Below are positions 1 through 13,235 of a stretch of 64,000 nt of DNA, piece by piece (within the stretch, counting starts at the first letter, position 1; each line of letters begins with the position of its first letter). The translations under genes were made by a program, and so were the position numbers. The stretch comes from Fasciola hepatica (Eukaryota; Platyhelminthes; Trematoda; Plagiorchiida; Fasciolidae). The stretch lies in contig CANUEZ040000207.1 in assembly GCA_948099385.1 (NCBI GenBank), positions 1,240,001-1,304,000 on the forward strand, given 5' to 3'. Under the pieces are notes generated by a model, which had not been told where the DNA came from, did not search any database, and saw only the letters and a program-made list of their open reading frames with translations.

Positions 1-2950
1 TATTAAGTTCGGTACGGATATTGACGAGGACTACCAGTGTGGTAACTGAAAAAAATGTTCCACAATAGACGCCATAGCATACAACGTCAACTCTACTTCA
101 CTATTTCCCGATACCGGGTACCGTGGCAGTTCGAGTTATCTCCCTGCTACTCCATAACCTCACTCCTTCAATTTTTCATTATTTCTGGGCCTGAGTGCTT
201 TTAAGTGCATTATCTCATCCTGAGAACAGTAGTTTTGACTTTGCGGTCATAGCCGACCATGAAACAAATCAGCTTGAGGATCCTCCACGTTTATGAGATC
301 GATGGTAATGTGAAATGTTCCGTGCGGCATTGGTCTACCTACGAGGGTGTTGATGGGGATAAAAATTCCGTTCTCATTCTACCCTTTTCTAAGAATTAGG
401 CCTCTTTCTTAGCAGGAGAATACGCCTCATTCAAGTGTCAGTTGCTGTGCCCTGTGAAATATTGGAAACGTTTCTGAATCACCTCCAGCCAGCAAGGTTT
501 GACACACAATCTGAGGTGCGCGACCAGCTGATTACCGAAAATAAACAGTTCAACTGCGGAAACAGCTCATTGTGCTCTGCAACTGAACGCTCCAGTGCTA
601 GCAGTGATTGTGTGACCTATTTTAAATGTGAAAAACGCCAGTGCATGGGACACCAAAAATAATTTGAAATAAATGACTCACAAATCGTCATTACAACAAC
701 TGCATTGCAATAAAAGTGTTTCGCCAAAGAAAAAGGCTGTGGAGCTCGACCATAAAATAGCCACAATTTTTGTTGTACTGTAACAGGCAGGGGCAATGCT
801 CTTCCGACGAGGGTAGCACGTGTGATCTGCAAAAGCACAAAAGGGAAAAACTTCATGAGCCGAGGCCCAGTAAGTGTATCAACGGCACCAACACTTACAT
901 TAAACGAACAACAAGATGGCGGCCTCCAATCTGGCCGTTACAGTACCACACATTCTCATCTCAATTGTTGATTCTTTAATGCATGTAACAGAAGCGTGGT
1001 AATAACGGTCATGTCAGAATCTCGTTGAACATCTTTATCCAAACTTCAACAAATTTTCCTGGTAGATTGGTTCCCAATTTTCGAGTCACAATTCACGCAT
1101 ATTTTACTCATTCCAGTAAGTATCCGTTAACTAGCATCGAGATTCTCTTATTTGTAAATATTCTGTTCAGCGTAGTCTGTTTCTGTTCAGTTAAAACCGT
1201 TGATATTTCCATAAATCGCAAAGCGGCAGGTATGAATTACTTGTGTTGGAATCGTGTGAAACATGCCCCGTTGATGTACATCCCAATGCTGCACACCAAT
1301 AATCGTTTCTTTTCCATGAATAATGGTGCTATATAATTTCATGCTGACTACACGAAACGTGTTTGTACTTTGCTGCTATTTCTTCCACCAACACAGTGGA
1401 CTGTCGACTTTTGATGATTTTAAATTATATGTAAGGTTATCCCCCATGTTTTAAAATTTAGATTACTAAACCAGGGAACTAGCTGATACACTAGTTACTT
1501 GTCACAGGATTAGTGTCTACCGGGTATACATCCGTCTGAACAACGTCGATTCTCACTTTATTATAAGATGTTGGGAGAACATTGACGATTGCTGGTGAGA
1601 AGGAAAACCTACACAGTTTTCTCAATCAGAGAATTCGCTCAGTCAATCGCATTATTCTAAGGTTTGTCCCACATTTCATCTCCCAGCGAGATTCTGCAAA
1701 ATACAATTGAGGAAAAAATCATATGTTTCTTATCTGAACCACTTTAATATGAGTTTTTTTTCCTTTCCGTCTCAAAAATAACTCAACTTTGTTATCTCTG
1801 AATTACAAGATGCTCCTTCCTACGAAGATGATATCACAGGTAATTCCGAGTAATTCCGTATAACACGTCAAGGTTTGCGCGTACGTCTTGATTTCTTCTG
1901 CCAGATCAATATTTCGTACAACATTCGTTTGAAAAGGTGAAAGGCTGTGTCCACTAACTTGCTGGTTTCGGGAGCTCAACAACGATTTCTGTCATCTTGT
2001 CCTGCTTTGCAATGAATCTCAACCTCGTAGTCGAATTTCATGCCCTGTATAATGTGAGAATTGACAACCTATTTATGAGGGTTACTACAAGTGGTTTTTG
2101 AACATCTAACTAGCCTTACAGATTGAAATTCCCGATTCTCAGTGTTTTACTTTATTGAATCACATACTTGCAGTTAAGCGACTGCTGCAATTTGCGAGAC
2201 TTCAGTCATAGGTGCGTTGTTCGTTCTACTTAGAATGCTCACAATTCGACTGAGTAGTCAAGGACAGTAGGGTATGATCAAGCGCTCAATCCTCCATAGC
2301 ATTCCAAACTAAAAAGAAAGCTGAAGCTTCGTTCGTACATTGATAAATGATGAGAAATCCATTAACGTCTGCAAGAACCGTGCATTTTTAAAAGCTTTTA
2401 AAAACTAGTGCTCTTACCTTGACAATGGAACTGCAGTAAAGCTGCTAACTAATGCGACCTATTTTAAATGATACTAATAAACTCAGACACGAGCAAACGT
2501 CTCATGATCCAAAACAAAATAAGACGGCAATTAAGATCTGAGGTGAAATTCCTCCTCGAGGGACGTTCCATAAACAAATGTAAATCCAGTAGGCTGACGA
2601 CAAAGAAAAGCTAAATCCCAAAAGTATATGGCTCACCAACATAACACAAAGGATGTAATCCTCTAAAGGTTATTCAATCCATGAGAAACTCTCTCTGTTG
2701 TGTTAATAGTAAGAAGCTGAAAACGGTATGATTGCACCAATAATTTCAATGGAATTAAGAAAGCACGGAACAGCCTAATTGATACCACTGAGTTGAGTTA
2801 AATGCATGCTCTAGCGTACATTCACTCCAAGCCCAGCACGTTCAGTCTATGAGTAGCAGGAAGATAGTTCAACAAACTTTTCTTGAAACTGAGGCATGGA
2901 TATCGACGGGTGTATGTTCATGCACGACGAGAATATTGATCAGGTGTCCG
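1..2950. other. no recognisable gene
   Basis: No domain, RNA gene or repeat family was recognised here. Short open frames, such as one at 1,025-1,336 on the plus strand, have no family-like motif and no convincing splice context. The stretch is AT-rich and looks like ordinary intergenic DNA. Confidence 0.5.
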
Positions 2951-2959
2951 TGTATCAGG

Positions 2960-3470
2960 CCTGACGGTTCAAATCGGATATAACATTCTCAAAACCAAAG
3001 GCCAAGTGGTTAACTTCTATCCTCGAACCGGTCAAATTGTCACTGCTCAACGTTTCCTTAAAATATAATATAGAAACGGTAGACTTACTGGAAAATCTAA
3101 ATATCAACGGAAATTTATGACTTCGCTTGACGTCAAGTCTCTGTTTACCAATGTATCAGTCCGAGAAGCTATAAAGCTAATCTCTAATCATGTCTAAGAG
3201 AACCGGTTGCTGGAGAGTCTATCCACATCCATGCTTAAAATAATGTTGTTGTTATGCACTGGAAATTTCTCCTTCTCGTTCCAAAGGAAAGTATACGGAC
3301 AGATTGATGGATTTGCAATGAGAAGTCCCTCGGAACCAGTTCTGTTTTACTTGTTCACGGCGTGTCCAGAAAAGAGAAGTCACGAAACTCTTTCCAAATT
3401 CAAAATCTGTAGAACGGACATCGACGACTCCTTGGTCGTTAGCGACAACAAAGAAGACAAGTACTAAAGG
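2960..3470 (+). mobile_element. Penelope-like element reverse transcriptase fragment, broken
   Basis: A plus-strand relic of a Penelope-like (PLE) reverse transcriptase. In order, one frame reads SKPKAKWLTSILEPVKLSLL (from about 2,989). After a stop and frame change comes MTSLDVKSLFTNVSVREAI (from 3,118), and then a block with YGQIDGFAMRSPSEPVLF (about 3,290-3,350). These match the PLE RT pattern of a S-x-D-V-x-SLFT-x-V-P motif followed by Q-x-x-G-x-AMGSP-x-x-P. The downstream CRTDIDDSLVV (near 3,410) sits where the catalytic aspartates belong. The reading frame is interrupted by stops and shifts, so it is dead. The family is clear from motif order; no GIY-YIG endonuclease domain was seen. 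Confidence 0.75.
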
Positions 3471-3529
3471 AGGACAACGCCTCCATGTTCGATCAGTGTT
3501 ATCGTACAGCGGAGTATACGACTTGATCA

Positions 3530-3845
3530 TGCCACTCGATTTTGGCTATACAACGAAGGCACCAGTGATCGACACATTCCAGCCTTTTAGTATCCTCTAC
3601 CCTCAGGGGCCAAGTTTCACAAGGCTACGTGACCACGGGGTGGATGGCGGCATGTCAAATACCCAATTTCGTGTAGAGGCTTATTTTGCTGTCGGACCAG
3701 AGTGATATCCGGAGTGACAGGATTTCTCTCACTGAGTACCCGTTTCGATGATCCATTTCGTCTTTGCCTAACCGGAAGTACTTGAGGTGGCACACTGATA
3801 TACTATCCCCAAACCGTAATTGTTTGATGCAAGAAAACACACATC
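3530..3845 (-). mobile_element. RTE-type retroelement 3'-end fragment
   Basis: On the minus strand, about 3,790-3,655 encodes SLRISLWSDSKISLYTKLGI. This corresponds to the conserved post-RT block of fluke RTE elements and to LQFRTTLWSHSEISLH in the longer copy near 18,040. Below it, at about 3,537-3,560, lies a short sequence (gattttggctataca) shared with position 17,480. Both copies therefore seem to carry the same 3' region. Only this fragment remains and it has no intact frame. Confidence 0.55.
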
Positions 3846-3849
3846 ATTT

Positions 3850-4612
3850 ATAATAAAGAGACCTTCTTGGAATCGATCTATGATCAACTGCCACTGATTC
3901 GCTGTTATATTAAATATACTAAACATGTTCAGAAAACAACTAACGTTAACAATGTTGTTGGTCGCATTACTGTGGTGATACTTCGTCTGTAATTAGGAAA
4001 AACAATAATTTCAGGTAAAACACGTTGGTTGGTTAAAAAAAGTCACTGACGAGAGTTGAATTATCTGCCTGTTTACCTTACACGATTACGCTGCGCTTTG
4101 CTAGTCATTTATTTTGTCCACTCAGCAGTTTCGCGTATTAAATGGGCACGATGGTTCTAAACATGACAGTTTTGTTATTGACTTATTTTGCGAGTTGTTC
4201 TCCTCAAAGTCTGTATCTGAAAGCACAATTGATATCTATTTTACTCCAAACGAGTTATTAAACGATTCCTCATGTACTCAGCAGTTTTACCGAAAAAAAG
4301 AAATACATGAAAAACTGGGTTCGAGGAACTCGGTGAATGGCATTTTCACCCATTCACTTATGTTCGGCTTCTGGATTTGGTTGAATTTCTTACACGTCAG
4401 AAGAGCGTATATGAAAACTATTACATTTGCATTTGATAAGTTAGTTAACAAAAGAGCGTCGGACAACTGCCTTACGTACGTCGTGTATCATTGTTCGAGA
4501 ACTTCAGGTTCATCTGGATTGAAATAATGCATTGATTTTATCCCAGTGTACAGATATATATGTAAAACTTGGCCCTCCTCTCATTATTGTACCCAGATTT
4601 GTTCATGCTTTA

Positions 4613-4649
<37 letters not shown>

Positions 4650-5375
4650 AATAAAAATATACCTACATTTACGTCACATATATTTTGCACGGGCTTGAAA
4701 TCAAGAGTAGAGCCAAAGCAACAAATATCAAGGTAACATGGAAAGGAAAAAAATATAGCGTCATATCCGTACGGAAATGAACTGGGTATGATATTTTTTT
4801 GCATCTTTACCGACCATGCTTGAAACGTTCCCCTGTCATTTTTTGTCTGCTAGATAGTTCTGTACATTTATTGGACATGGAAGATTAGAGGGTAGGTGAT
4901 ACGACATCGGCGTCAATGTTATGTATTTCAAACTTTTGCCTGTTGGTATCTGTAACCATTACCAATCTTCATCTCATTGAACCGAACCTTGAAGATGGGA
5001 AGCACCAGTACTGATTCTTCTTCATACCCCGAAGCTATGTCATGGTCTGACCATCTCATTGATTCTTCTAGCTACACTGAGCATGTGCGAATGAAGCTCC
5101 GAAAGGTAAACAATAGTTGGGCTTGCGCAAAATCATGTTCCAGCTACCGAAGTCGGTTAACAACAATTACCGCGGTTACCGTGCTGTCAACCAAACCCAT
5201 CGCAAGATGATGGACTTCGTCATCACTCAATCAATTTTCCTACCAGAGGTGAACGATGGTTTGGGAGCGTCGAGTGTCACATGAATCAGATTGTTGAGAA
5301 TGTGTCCCCGTGGAGTGTTCAAGTAAGGCAAAATGCAGATTGTATTTGGAGATCCCGATTGTCATGCTGTCTAAC
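3850..5375. other. gene-free stretch with a TA/GA microsatellite
   Basis: Nothing recognisable was found apart from a compound dinucleotide repeat: TA at 4,612-4,634 passing directly into GA at 4,634-4,650. An open frame at 4,114-4,527 (plus) has no recognisable domain. The segment just before 5,380 may be further decayed retroelement sequence continuing the element to its right, but no motif was readable. Confidence 0.45.
4612..4650. repeat. (TA)n(GA)n microsatellite
   Basis: About 11 TA units pass without a gap into about 8 GA units. This is a simple sequence repeat of a common kind. Confidence 0.9.
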
Positions 5376-5379
5376 GTGG

Positions 5380-6075
5380 GTTGATTCAATTATCGATTTT
5401 TACTCAGCAAGTCGTTATCAACGGCATATTCCTAGGTAGAGCTGTTCCCTGGGAAGAGTTCAACTCGACCATATAGCAGACCAAACAAGGCATTACTCTA
5501 TGCCTCCTCCATAAGGAAGCTGGAGAAGAAAGGGGATTTACGGAAACCTTTTCGAACTCCGGTGAAATAAAAATTGGCGAAGTCTGGCCTATCTAAAGTA
5601 TTGTGATACAGTCATTTAGGACCAACAAATATTTATCATGCAGCACATTCCTCAACTAAAATGTCTAAATTCAGAAAAACGGGATGAGGCAGCCAGTGGC
5701 ACATTGCCTGAAATTCATGACTGAACGTGAAGGCTTGATCCACTGCAAATACCTCTTAGACTCGATCGAAAGTGGCGATCTCTTGCAGCCAAGAAACGGT
5801 TGAGTAGTAGCACGTGGAAGATCTTTGCAGTCACTTCTATCAGACTGATCCTCCGGTAGTATTTTCACACTGATTCACCCACTTTCTTGGGGATGAGCAG
5901 CCGAATAAAAGTGCTCAGACCAGTTGAAAAGATGTCGTCTTGGCATATAGAGCCACAAAGCAGGACCACTCTAGTCATCTCACTGATAACCAAGCCAATA
6001 CTCACTAGCCCAGAAGCCGCATCCCGAAGGTCGATGGAAAGCGTAATCGATACTGCACAGAAAGTCTAGTCAGGA
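5380..6075 (-). mobile_element. RTE-type reverse transcriptase fragment, broken
   Basis: On the minus strand, from high to low coordinate, the pieces read FIRLLIPKKVGESV (about 5,920-5,880), YYRRISLIEVTAKIFHVLLL (about 5,860-5,795), TGVRKGFRKSPFFSSF (about 5,560-5,515) and EYAVDNDLLS (about 5,430-5,400). They match, in order, the PI-x-KKGD, NYRGISL-x-x-x-x-K, GVRQGC-x-LSP-x-LF and YADD-x-x-LLS motifs of RTE/CR1-type non-LTR reverse transcriptases. The second D of YADD is displaced and several frames are needed, so this is a decayed copy. No endonuclease domain was seen next to it. Confidence 0.7.
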
Positions 6076-6079
6076 GCAT

Positions 6080-7110
6080 CAGTCAGATGATCGTAGTGGA
6101 GTATTGAATGCGAGCCTCTTTCGTGCCAGAATTTTCAACCAAAAAGGTCAAGTTAAACAGAATATATTATAGAACATGCAAACACCGATGCCAGATATTT
6201 TAATTTGGATGGTTCCAGCTCTAGATTTCCGTACTGAAATGACCCGAAAAACGCTAATAATTTGTAATTTTCTCCAGTTCAGAAAGCCAGTCTTCGTTTT
6301 CTGCCTGAAAGAGGTAAAAAAATATATCCACAGATCGAGGCATGCCTTATTCGTTTTTCCATTCTATGGAAAGTTTGGGTAACCATATTCTGTATACGTA
6401 TTAAAACTGCGTCGTTTCCTTAAGTCCTGCATTCTATCCTTATGTTCGCTTTTTGGATTGGACATTTCAAACAACTTGTGAATCATGAAACCATAAAACG
6501 TGACAATGGACACCTTGTCCGACAATCCACAAGCTTAGCTGAAACTGTCCTGGGTACATGGAAAATGAGCCTGTATTTTATGCGCTCACCGAAGAGGTTG
6601 AAGTCAATGGTCGTATCAGCTGCTGTGTTAATATAACTTTGTGAGCCACATGAGTTAAACATTTGGAAAAGAGTTCAACAGGTAAGCGTGCTTCGATTAT
6701 ATGCAACAATGTCAATCCGATTTAATAAAAATCAGTGGAATATGATGGAAACTTGGGTCGCCACTAAAACTCTTGCTCTGGCTTCACCAACCTGACTGCG
6801 TAACAATAAAATGAGCAACAAGAAACAAAAACAGAAACCAACAGGTCAATTTTTGGGCTAAACAATAAATTTCTCATCCTCCATCCCTTACATTTCACTA
6901 CAGTTACAAGCGAAGGAGAGTGAGGAGGTATCTTTCCAAAGGGAGAGGGGAAATCTATCACGTAGCTATTGGCTAAGTTTGCCATTAGTCGTCCAATCAG
7001 TGGTTAGCAATGCGTTGACAAATGAAACGATCAGTGAGCATTTTGTACAACATATGAATAGTGGCACAATAATCAGACTAATCCAAATTGATATTTTGGC
7101 CTTTCAAGTG
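6080..7110. other. no recognisable gene
   Basis: No domain or repeat was recognised. Short open frames at 6,176-6,382 and 6,442-6,636 (plus) show no motif or splice context that would support them. Confidence 0.4.
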
Positions 7111-7121
7111 TTTTGATTTCC

Positions 7122-7173
7122 ATGCAAAGCGATCTGGTGGAACTGCTGGTTCTCTTGCAAATCACAATAGCAG
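7122..7173 (+). CDS. possible short signal-peptide first exon
   Basis: An ATG at 7,122 opens 17 codons, MQSDLVELLVLLQITIA, followed by one more base and a strong donor (CAG|GTGAGG at 7,173/7,174). A hydrophobic leader ending at a canonical donor is what a short first exon of a secreted protein would look like, a pattern common in fluke secreted gene families. No TATA box was identified and no second exon was found, so this is only a candidate and could be chance. Confidence 0.2.
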
Positions 7174-8067
7174 GTGAGGTTTACAATTAATTTGTATATT
7201 CTCAAAGGTTTTCTTTTTAATTTCTCTCTAAAAGTTACCGTTGAAATACAGTTCCGCATTTTCTCTTTTATCATGATGCCGGTTTGAAGGATGTTTTCAA
7301 GCTATGCGGTTTCACCCCGTGCGGATTTGTAATTTTTGTAATTTTTCTACAACTACAAATTTAAATGGGTTATTCGATATCTGGTTCGTGTCGTGCATAA
7401 GTTTGTAAATTTAAAGTCTCTTCTAGGGCTTGAAAGTGGTATATCTTATCACAATGTACATTGTCCTTATTGTGCAAATTGCACGACCATATGTGCTTTT
7501 GTATAATGGTCGAGATGACCAGTCATTTCGATGTATCATAGTCCAAATATGTGCAAAAAACTCACGATACAGCATTTAAATAACTAGTACAATTAAATAT
7601 ACTAAGTCAAACTATTCTCGCACGGTAAAAACCATTATTCACTTCTACAGCTTCACACGGTTAAGATCAGTAGTACACAATGCACGAAGATAGGACGATC
7701 AAACAGGAAAGTAGATTTCAGGACAATCAGAAAAGAATAATTAAATGTTCTCCTTTTCATTTGTGAGAATTGTCCGCCATTTGAAATTCCATCACTTTGG
7801 GAATCGAATATAATTCGGGAATAAGGACGATCACTTTTGTACGACAAGGGAAATAATTTTTTATATCGGTCAATCTGAATGATGACTGGTACAAGTAATT
7901 TGTCTTTGCTATCAAATGTATGCAATCACAATACAGGTGTTCACCGACTCTCCTTTTCAAAGCCGGTGTATGAATTCACTGTACGTTGTGAATTGAAAAG
8001 AAGCAAACACGAAATTATTCGGGTGGAGCTTTCAAATAATTCCTCTGTACACGAGATCCGATATTAG

Positions 8068-8346
8068 ATGGAAGATGACAAATCGGAAAAGAGTGGAATA
8101 AATTTGAACGAAACCACAGGAGCTTTACATATCGCCGCATCTTTGGCACCGATAACCTTCATGTTTAATGGTCTTGCGGCGATCGGCGAGAAGTTCGAAG
8201 AGACCCAGGCCCGCGCCATTGTGCATGTGCATGTCACATGCTTTTACCGGTCTCAGTTGTGGGACGCTGCCGGAAGATGGGCTTCAATTTACCCGATTGC
8301 AGCACAGGCGATGAGCCTTTTTACTGTTTTCCATGATGTCTTCTAG
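8068..8346 (+). CDS. unassigned 92-residue open frame
   Basis: A true ATG-started frame of 92 residues with a mixed-composition N-terminus (MEDDKSEKSGINLNETTG), a hydrophobic stretch near residues 25-42 and an aromatic C-terminal third. It matches no family that I recognise. It is single-exon, has no readable promoter and no neighbour that explains it. In a gene-poor region of this base composition such a frame could arise by chance. Confidence 0.15.
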   Translation: MEDDKSEKSGINLNETTGALHIAASLAPITFMFNGLAAIGEKFEETQARAIVHVHVTCFYRSQLWDAAGRWASIYPIAAQAMSLFTVFHDVF

Positions 8347-11300
8347 GATATTAGTTTACCTCGTTAAGCGTTGAACACCCGTTAGATTTATTTTCATATC
8401 ATTCTGATCGAAAGTTTCCTTGTTTATGAAATTTACAAGAGATTGCGGGATCGTCAAATTGTTATATCTATTCGCTTTATTGTACTGTATTTGTTAATGT
8501 CAGAATCGGGACTTTCACCGCTTACGTGATAGCCAACAAACTGAATTGATTTCGACTTTAGACTGTTTAATATAAATCATATAAGCGGACCAAAATCGAT
8601 ATGAAAATGAACAAAAGCATTAGTACTTTGCTAAATGCCAGAATGTTTTAATCCATGATACCATGTAGGACCGGGGAGAGATAGTGCTGACATTTGTTTA
8701 CTTCGTTCTGCAAACTTGAGAGTTGTATCGTGACTATACTATGGTGTGTGGGATTGTGCCCAGAAACGGGTTACGCGCTTCACGCATGATCTCATGCAAA
8801 GATTGATGTAGAGAAGGAAGATAATTCTGATTGGGCTTCCAAAAATGAGAATCTTGACGACTGTTACCTTGGCTTTCAATGGGCGATTTTCATCTGTAGA
8901 TAAAAAGGACGTTCGATTACTAGATCAGAAGAGTGAACAGTTCATTTATTTAAACAGAAACAAAAAGGTTTAATGGAAATCACGAAGTGGGTGCAGAACT
9001 AATTGTCTGTGCACCAAATTCAAAAAAATTTCATGAGTAGAAAGACAACATCCAATATTTTTATGGTTAACATCACTGCTGCATGTTTCATGTGCACTAG
9101 CCTAATTCACACTCGAATGAACTACTTCTGCCCGAATTGGGTTCGCTAGACAACATATTTCTTCCACACTCCAGAGGTTAAATAGAATAATGTTTTTGGT
9201 ATCCACTGGAGGGCTACTAGAAACGAAATTAACTTCTTCTTACTTCAGTATAAAATCGATGTTGTGAGTTGCTATATTTTGCTAGTCATCGCTTTGATTA
9301 GCGTAGAAAAAAGAAAATCCATGGCCGCTTATACTGGTTGATTTATGCGAACATAAACGGAGAAAAACAAGATCAAGTTTATTGAGCATATGTACGTAGT
9401 AGCCAGTAGTGAACGACGGTTCCGACTGATATTTTATTTTACAATATATTCAAAAGACCTTTTTTAGACAAAGATTTTTCTCTTCAACATTAGGGCAAAA
9501 CATGCAGTTTCTGGTGGTCACCCATTTCTTTAAAAACAAAGGGAATTCAATAAACAGTGAATATCGCGTTACCCAGTCGAGCAGTGTATAGTCTCTGCTG
9601 ATTGATGGTGTTGTTAGGCGTGCAAATGTGTAACGAAAACGGGCGACTCGGGTCAGTGAGGCTATTGTCGTCAGTCGTACATAAGGAAGTGCAGTATGGA
9701 GGCCAATGTTGCCACCGAGGTCAGTTTTAATGAATACCCAGATCTTCTATGCGTTGAGCTCCTTCGGCCAGGAGTCAAGTTGGTGCTATTATATCTGGCT
9801 GTGAGCTATTGGCATTATTGTCATTCTACCGTTGTTGGTCAGTAATACTTTCGGCTGAAATTGGGTAACCCCATGGCTTGTGCGCATTACCTCTTGTCGT
9901 GAGATTTAGCTGCGCGCCGATTCACTGCCCTTTTAAATAGCACTGTTTTTCTGTTTATCCACTTTGTGATACGTGTTTCTGTTTCAGTGGCCCGGTATGT
10001 CTCTTCCGTGCCCCTTCATTGTCAGGCCCCAACACTCACCTACCTGTTTCAGCCAGCTGCGTTTACTATGGCTTGGCCGCAGACTGGTGTCAAATGTGCA
10101 AAATACCACACGATAGGCAATATAATCAAGCATCAGTCCTGAAGATCGATTGTCACACTTGTTCATCGCAGAGCCACTTTTATCACGGTAAATGAGCGTA
10201 ACACAACCAGTTGACCTAAACTGATTGGGGATCGCAAATCAATCATAGCGCCGTATAAATCACAGCAAATTCACCAGCTGATAGAGTGCTGACACTGACG
10301 CTAACTAAAGATGGGTATTCAAACAAACTCCATCGCATGTATATGCTTTATCCAGATATAATGCAAACCGAAAAATGGAGCTTTTGGAGATGTATTCGAT
10401 CAATTTACCTACATTGGTCTTTCCGACCCTGAGGTTCTTGTCTCGGGATGAGTTAGGTTAGTGAATCATGCGACGTTATTCTGTAATTCGTGACTGCTTC
10501 GAAGCCCCATCTCCAATGTCCACAGAGATACTCCGAAATCAATGGCTATCTAACTGCCAGATGATATGAAACAGTTTGTATGTTTCGTCACACTTATGTC
10601 ATGCATTTCAATGAAGGATGCAAAAGGGTGACACCGTGTAAAGGGAGTTCATTGAAATCATGGTTAGGTTGTGAATGACACCAAGTCAGAAATGAAAGTA
10701 GGTTATACGAGTGCAGCAAAAACCTAGGGAATTGTAAAACTTATTTCACTTAGGTTTTTAACATGATACATGAGCCATTTAGGGTATCTGGAATGCAAAT
10801 AAATGTCGTTGGTATACTTCTTAGGCACGGAGTCCCAATGACCAGATGTGCAAGATGCATTTGTGGGATGGAAACGGTGATACACAAGAGAATATTCATT
10901 GTTGAGGGTAATTATGCACTAATGTGAACCCGAGAGCTTGATAACTGTTCGTGAGGGATGGAGAGGTCAGATACATGAGCTACAGTGCATGACCGGTCAC
11001 CACTCGCAGCTGATTTGTGTAAAATCTTCACCCCGGCTACAAAACGGAATAAGTCTTCATAGCCCAGAAAACGAACTCCGACAACTTTACATATTCCACG
11101 AAGAGAAGAACAAAATATATATTGTCCAAGTGTGCAATTGACTTCCAATGTGTCCTTCGAATTTCGAAAAAAATCGTGCGTAAAACCATATATATATATA
11201 ATCGGTCCCTGGACAAGAGCAAGACCGTCACCTGCTCTTCTGTCATATTTCATTTTTGTGGTTCTACACGTCCTACTGGGGACGCTATAGTGGACCTTTC

Positions 11301-12788
11301 TAGAATTCGATCTCCGGGTGGAAAATCACAGTTTTGGGATACAGTTCTACGGTAAAGGAAGATGTTCTTATACCAAAACGGCTCATCTCACAAAACTGAG
11401 AGTGAGAGTAACCCAAATTACGTTCGTGACACATTTTGGGCATGTGTATTTAGGACAAAAGCATTGTAGATGAGAGACAGATTTCATATCGTGATTTGTC
11501 TTTTCCTTACACAACTTCAACCCAAAACAGAACACGGAGTGATTTCCATATGTCAGTAAATACTCTATAAGTTGTGCAATATTTTACAATAAATAATGTC
11601 AGTGCAATTTAGTCCAACTCAATTAAGTCTAGGCTGCATAAGACTAGTAGCCGCCGAGACTTGACGAGCGTCCCTGAATTGGTTCCGTTTTTTACACAAA
11701 ACTGGATAGCCACGATTGCAATTATTTTCAATTTCTTCCTCTTCTGTTATGGATTTCCGAAAACGAAAGAGGAAAACATTTCTTCACACCTTTCTAGATG
11801 AGGGTAAGCTTTGATATATGCAATTGGTCACACGTAGTGCCCCGGTTAGTAATTAGTGACACCTTGAGTAACTGGTACACCGATGATGAGTTTCGACTCC
11901 TCCTCTGAAATTCAAATGTTTCACTTCCAAAAATATTTATTCCCGCTTTTTACCTGGAAGAATTGAAATTATTTCGCATTCTCCATGATCAGGATATCTG
12001 CTGCCGCGCTGCTGAACAGCAAAGCACATCAGCTCGCACGATTACCCAATATCACGTTGTCCAGAGCTGTGTCCTATTTCGTAACTTTCTTACTTCAACC
12101 ATCAAATGGAAAATAACCGATTGGGGAATCGTACTTAAATCGTGAGGCTTCAAATTATTCGAATATGACCGGTTAACCACCATCGGTCATAGGAGCGACC
12201 CATGTGAGTTGTACCCGAAGCCGACGTTCGCAGAATTCGATGATCAGACGACAACTGGAATTTCAAAGGTGTTATGTTTGCGTATCGCTACACAACTAAA
12301 CTCTACCGCAACCACTACCAGCGACTATATATTGGTAATAGGTCGCTGATCTGTACCCATCAACGCCCACTCACTACGGCTTGCGATAATTGAGGGTTAT
12401 CGGAGTTCACTACAAAACTTGTGATTTGATTTGGAGTGGCAATTCCCCTTCAACTCAGGAGCCACAGTGATCAAACTTTGCTCCAACCAAATTGTCAAAT
12501 TAAAATCGTTTGTTTTGCTATTATTTACATATACTCAAGCCAATAGTGAATAATTTCATACTAAAAGTTAGGTTAAAGTGATGGGGATTATTGGTCACAG
12601 AAAGAAATAAATGTGTGTCCAGCCTAAAGCAAGACCGAGTTTGACACGCTTCGTCAGTTTTCGTCTGACCTGTGGTCTCTTCCATAATGGAGGATGGACA
12701 GAGCAAGATGAAAGCCACGCACTCAGTTTATGAACACAAAGAGGGCATTGTGGTGAAGAATTACATCGGCTGCCGCTGTGGCGATATG

Positions 12789-13235
12789 CTACCATGTGCA
12801 GATCCCTGTGTGCTTTTCGCCTCTCTTGGCCCACCCTCCATCATCAAACAGATCAGTGACCAGACAAAAATAGACAAAACGTTTTAAACAATCCAATATC
12901 CGGCATTGGCTTGAGGCAGACTTACAATATTTTCTCTCGCTTTGATCAATAACCCCTATCACTTCCACCCATTTGTCTAGTTGGTCCATTTCCTTGAATT
13001 TCAGTAATATATAGTGATGCATTACCATGGGCATAAATAACTGAAAACGAGTTTGTTGTGGCTTCGAGCACACACGCCTAATAGATTGGACGAATGACGT
13101 GCAGCTGGCGGGCAGAAATTCAGCCTCTGCATCATGCTTCGGAACGTGAACTCGATGAAAAGCTGTATCATCCAAAACGAAGAATTTGCTGAGTCGTGAG
13201 TTATGCCCGGTTGAACAAACCTCCCAACCAGTCAC
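12789..13235 (-). CDS. unassigned open frame, about 148 codons
   Basis: The second longest unexplained frame in the window. It opens at a GTG, so no eukaryotic start is implied; the first in-frame ATG lies well inside it. The translation has no recognisable domain. Overlapping frames on the other strand (12,672-12,887) and in another minus frame (12,595-12,834) are also open, suggesting locally low stop density rather than coding sequence. Confidence 0.12.
   Translation of the reverse strand: MTGWEVCSTGHNSRLSKFFVLDDTAFHRVHVPKHDAEAEFLPASCTSFVQSIRRVCSKPQQTRFQLFMPMVMHHYILLKFKEMDQLDKWVEVIGVIDQSERKYCKSASSQCRILDCLKRFVYFCLVTDLFDDGGWAKRGEKHTGICTW

Noticed and set aside
4610..4804. Minus-strand open frame ending in Tyr-Ile repeats
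   Set aside because: Its C-terminus is the TA microsatellite; no other feature supports it.
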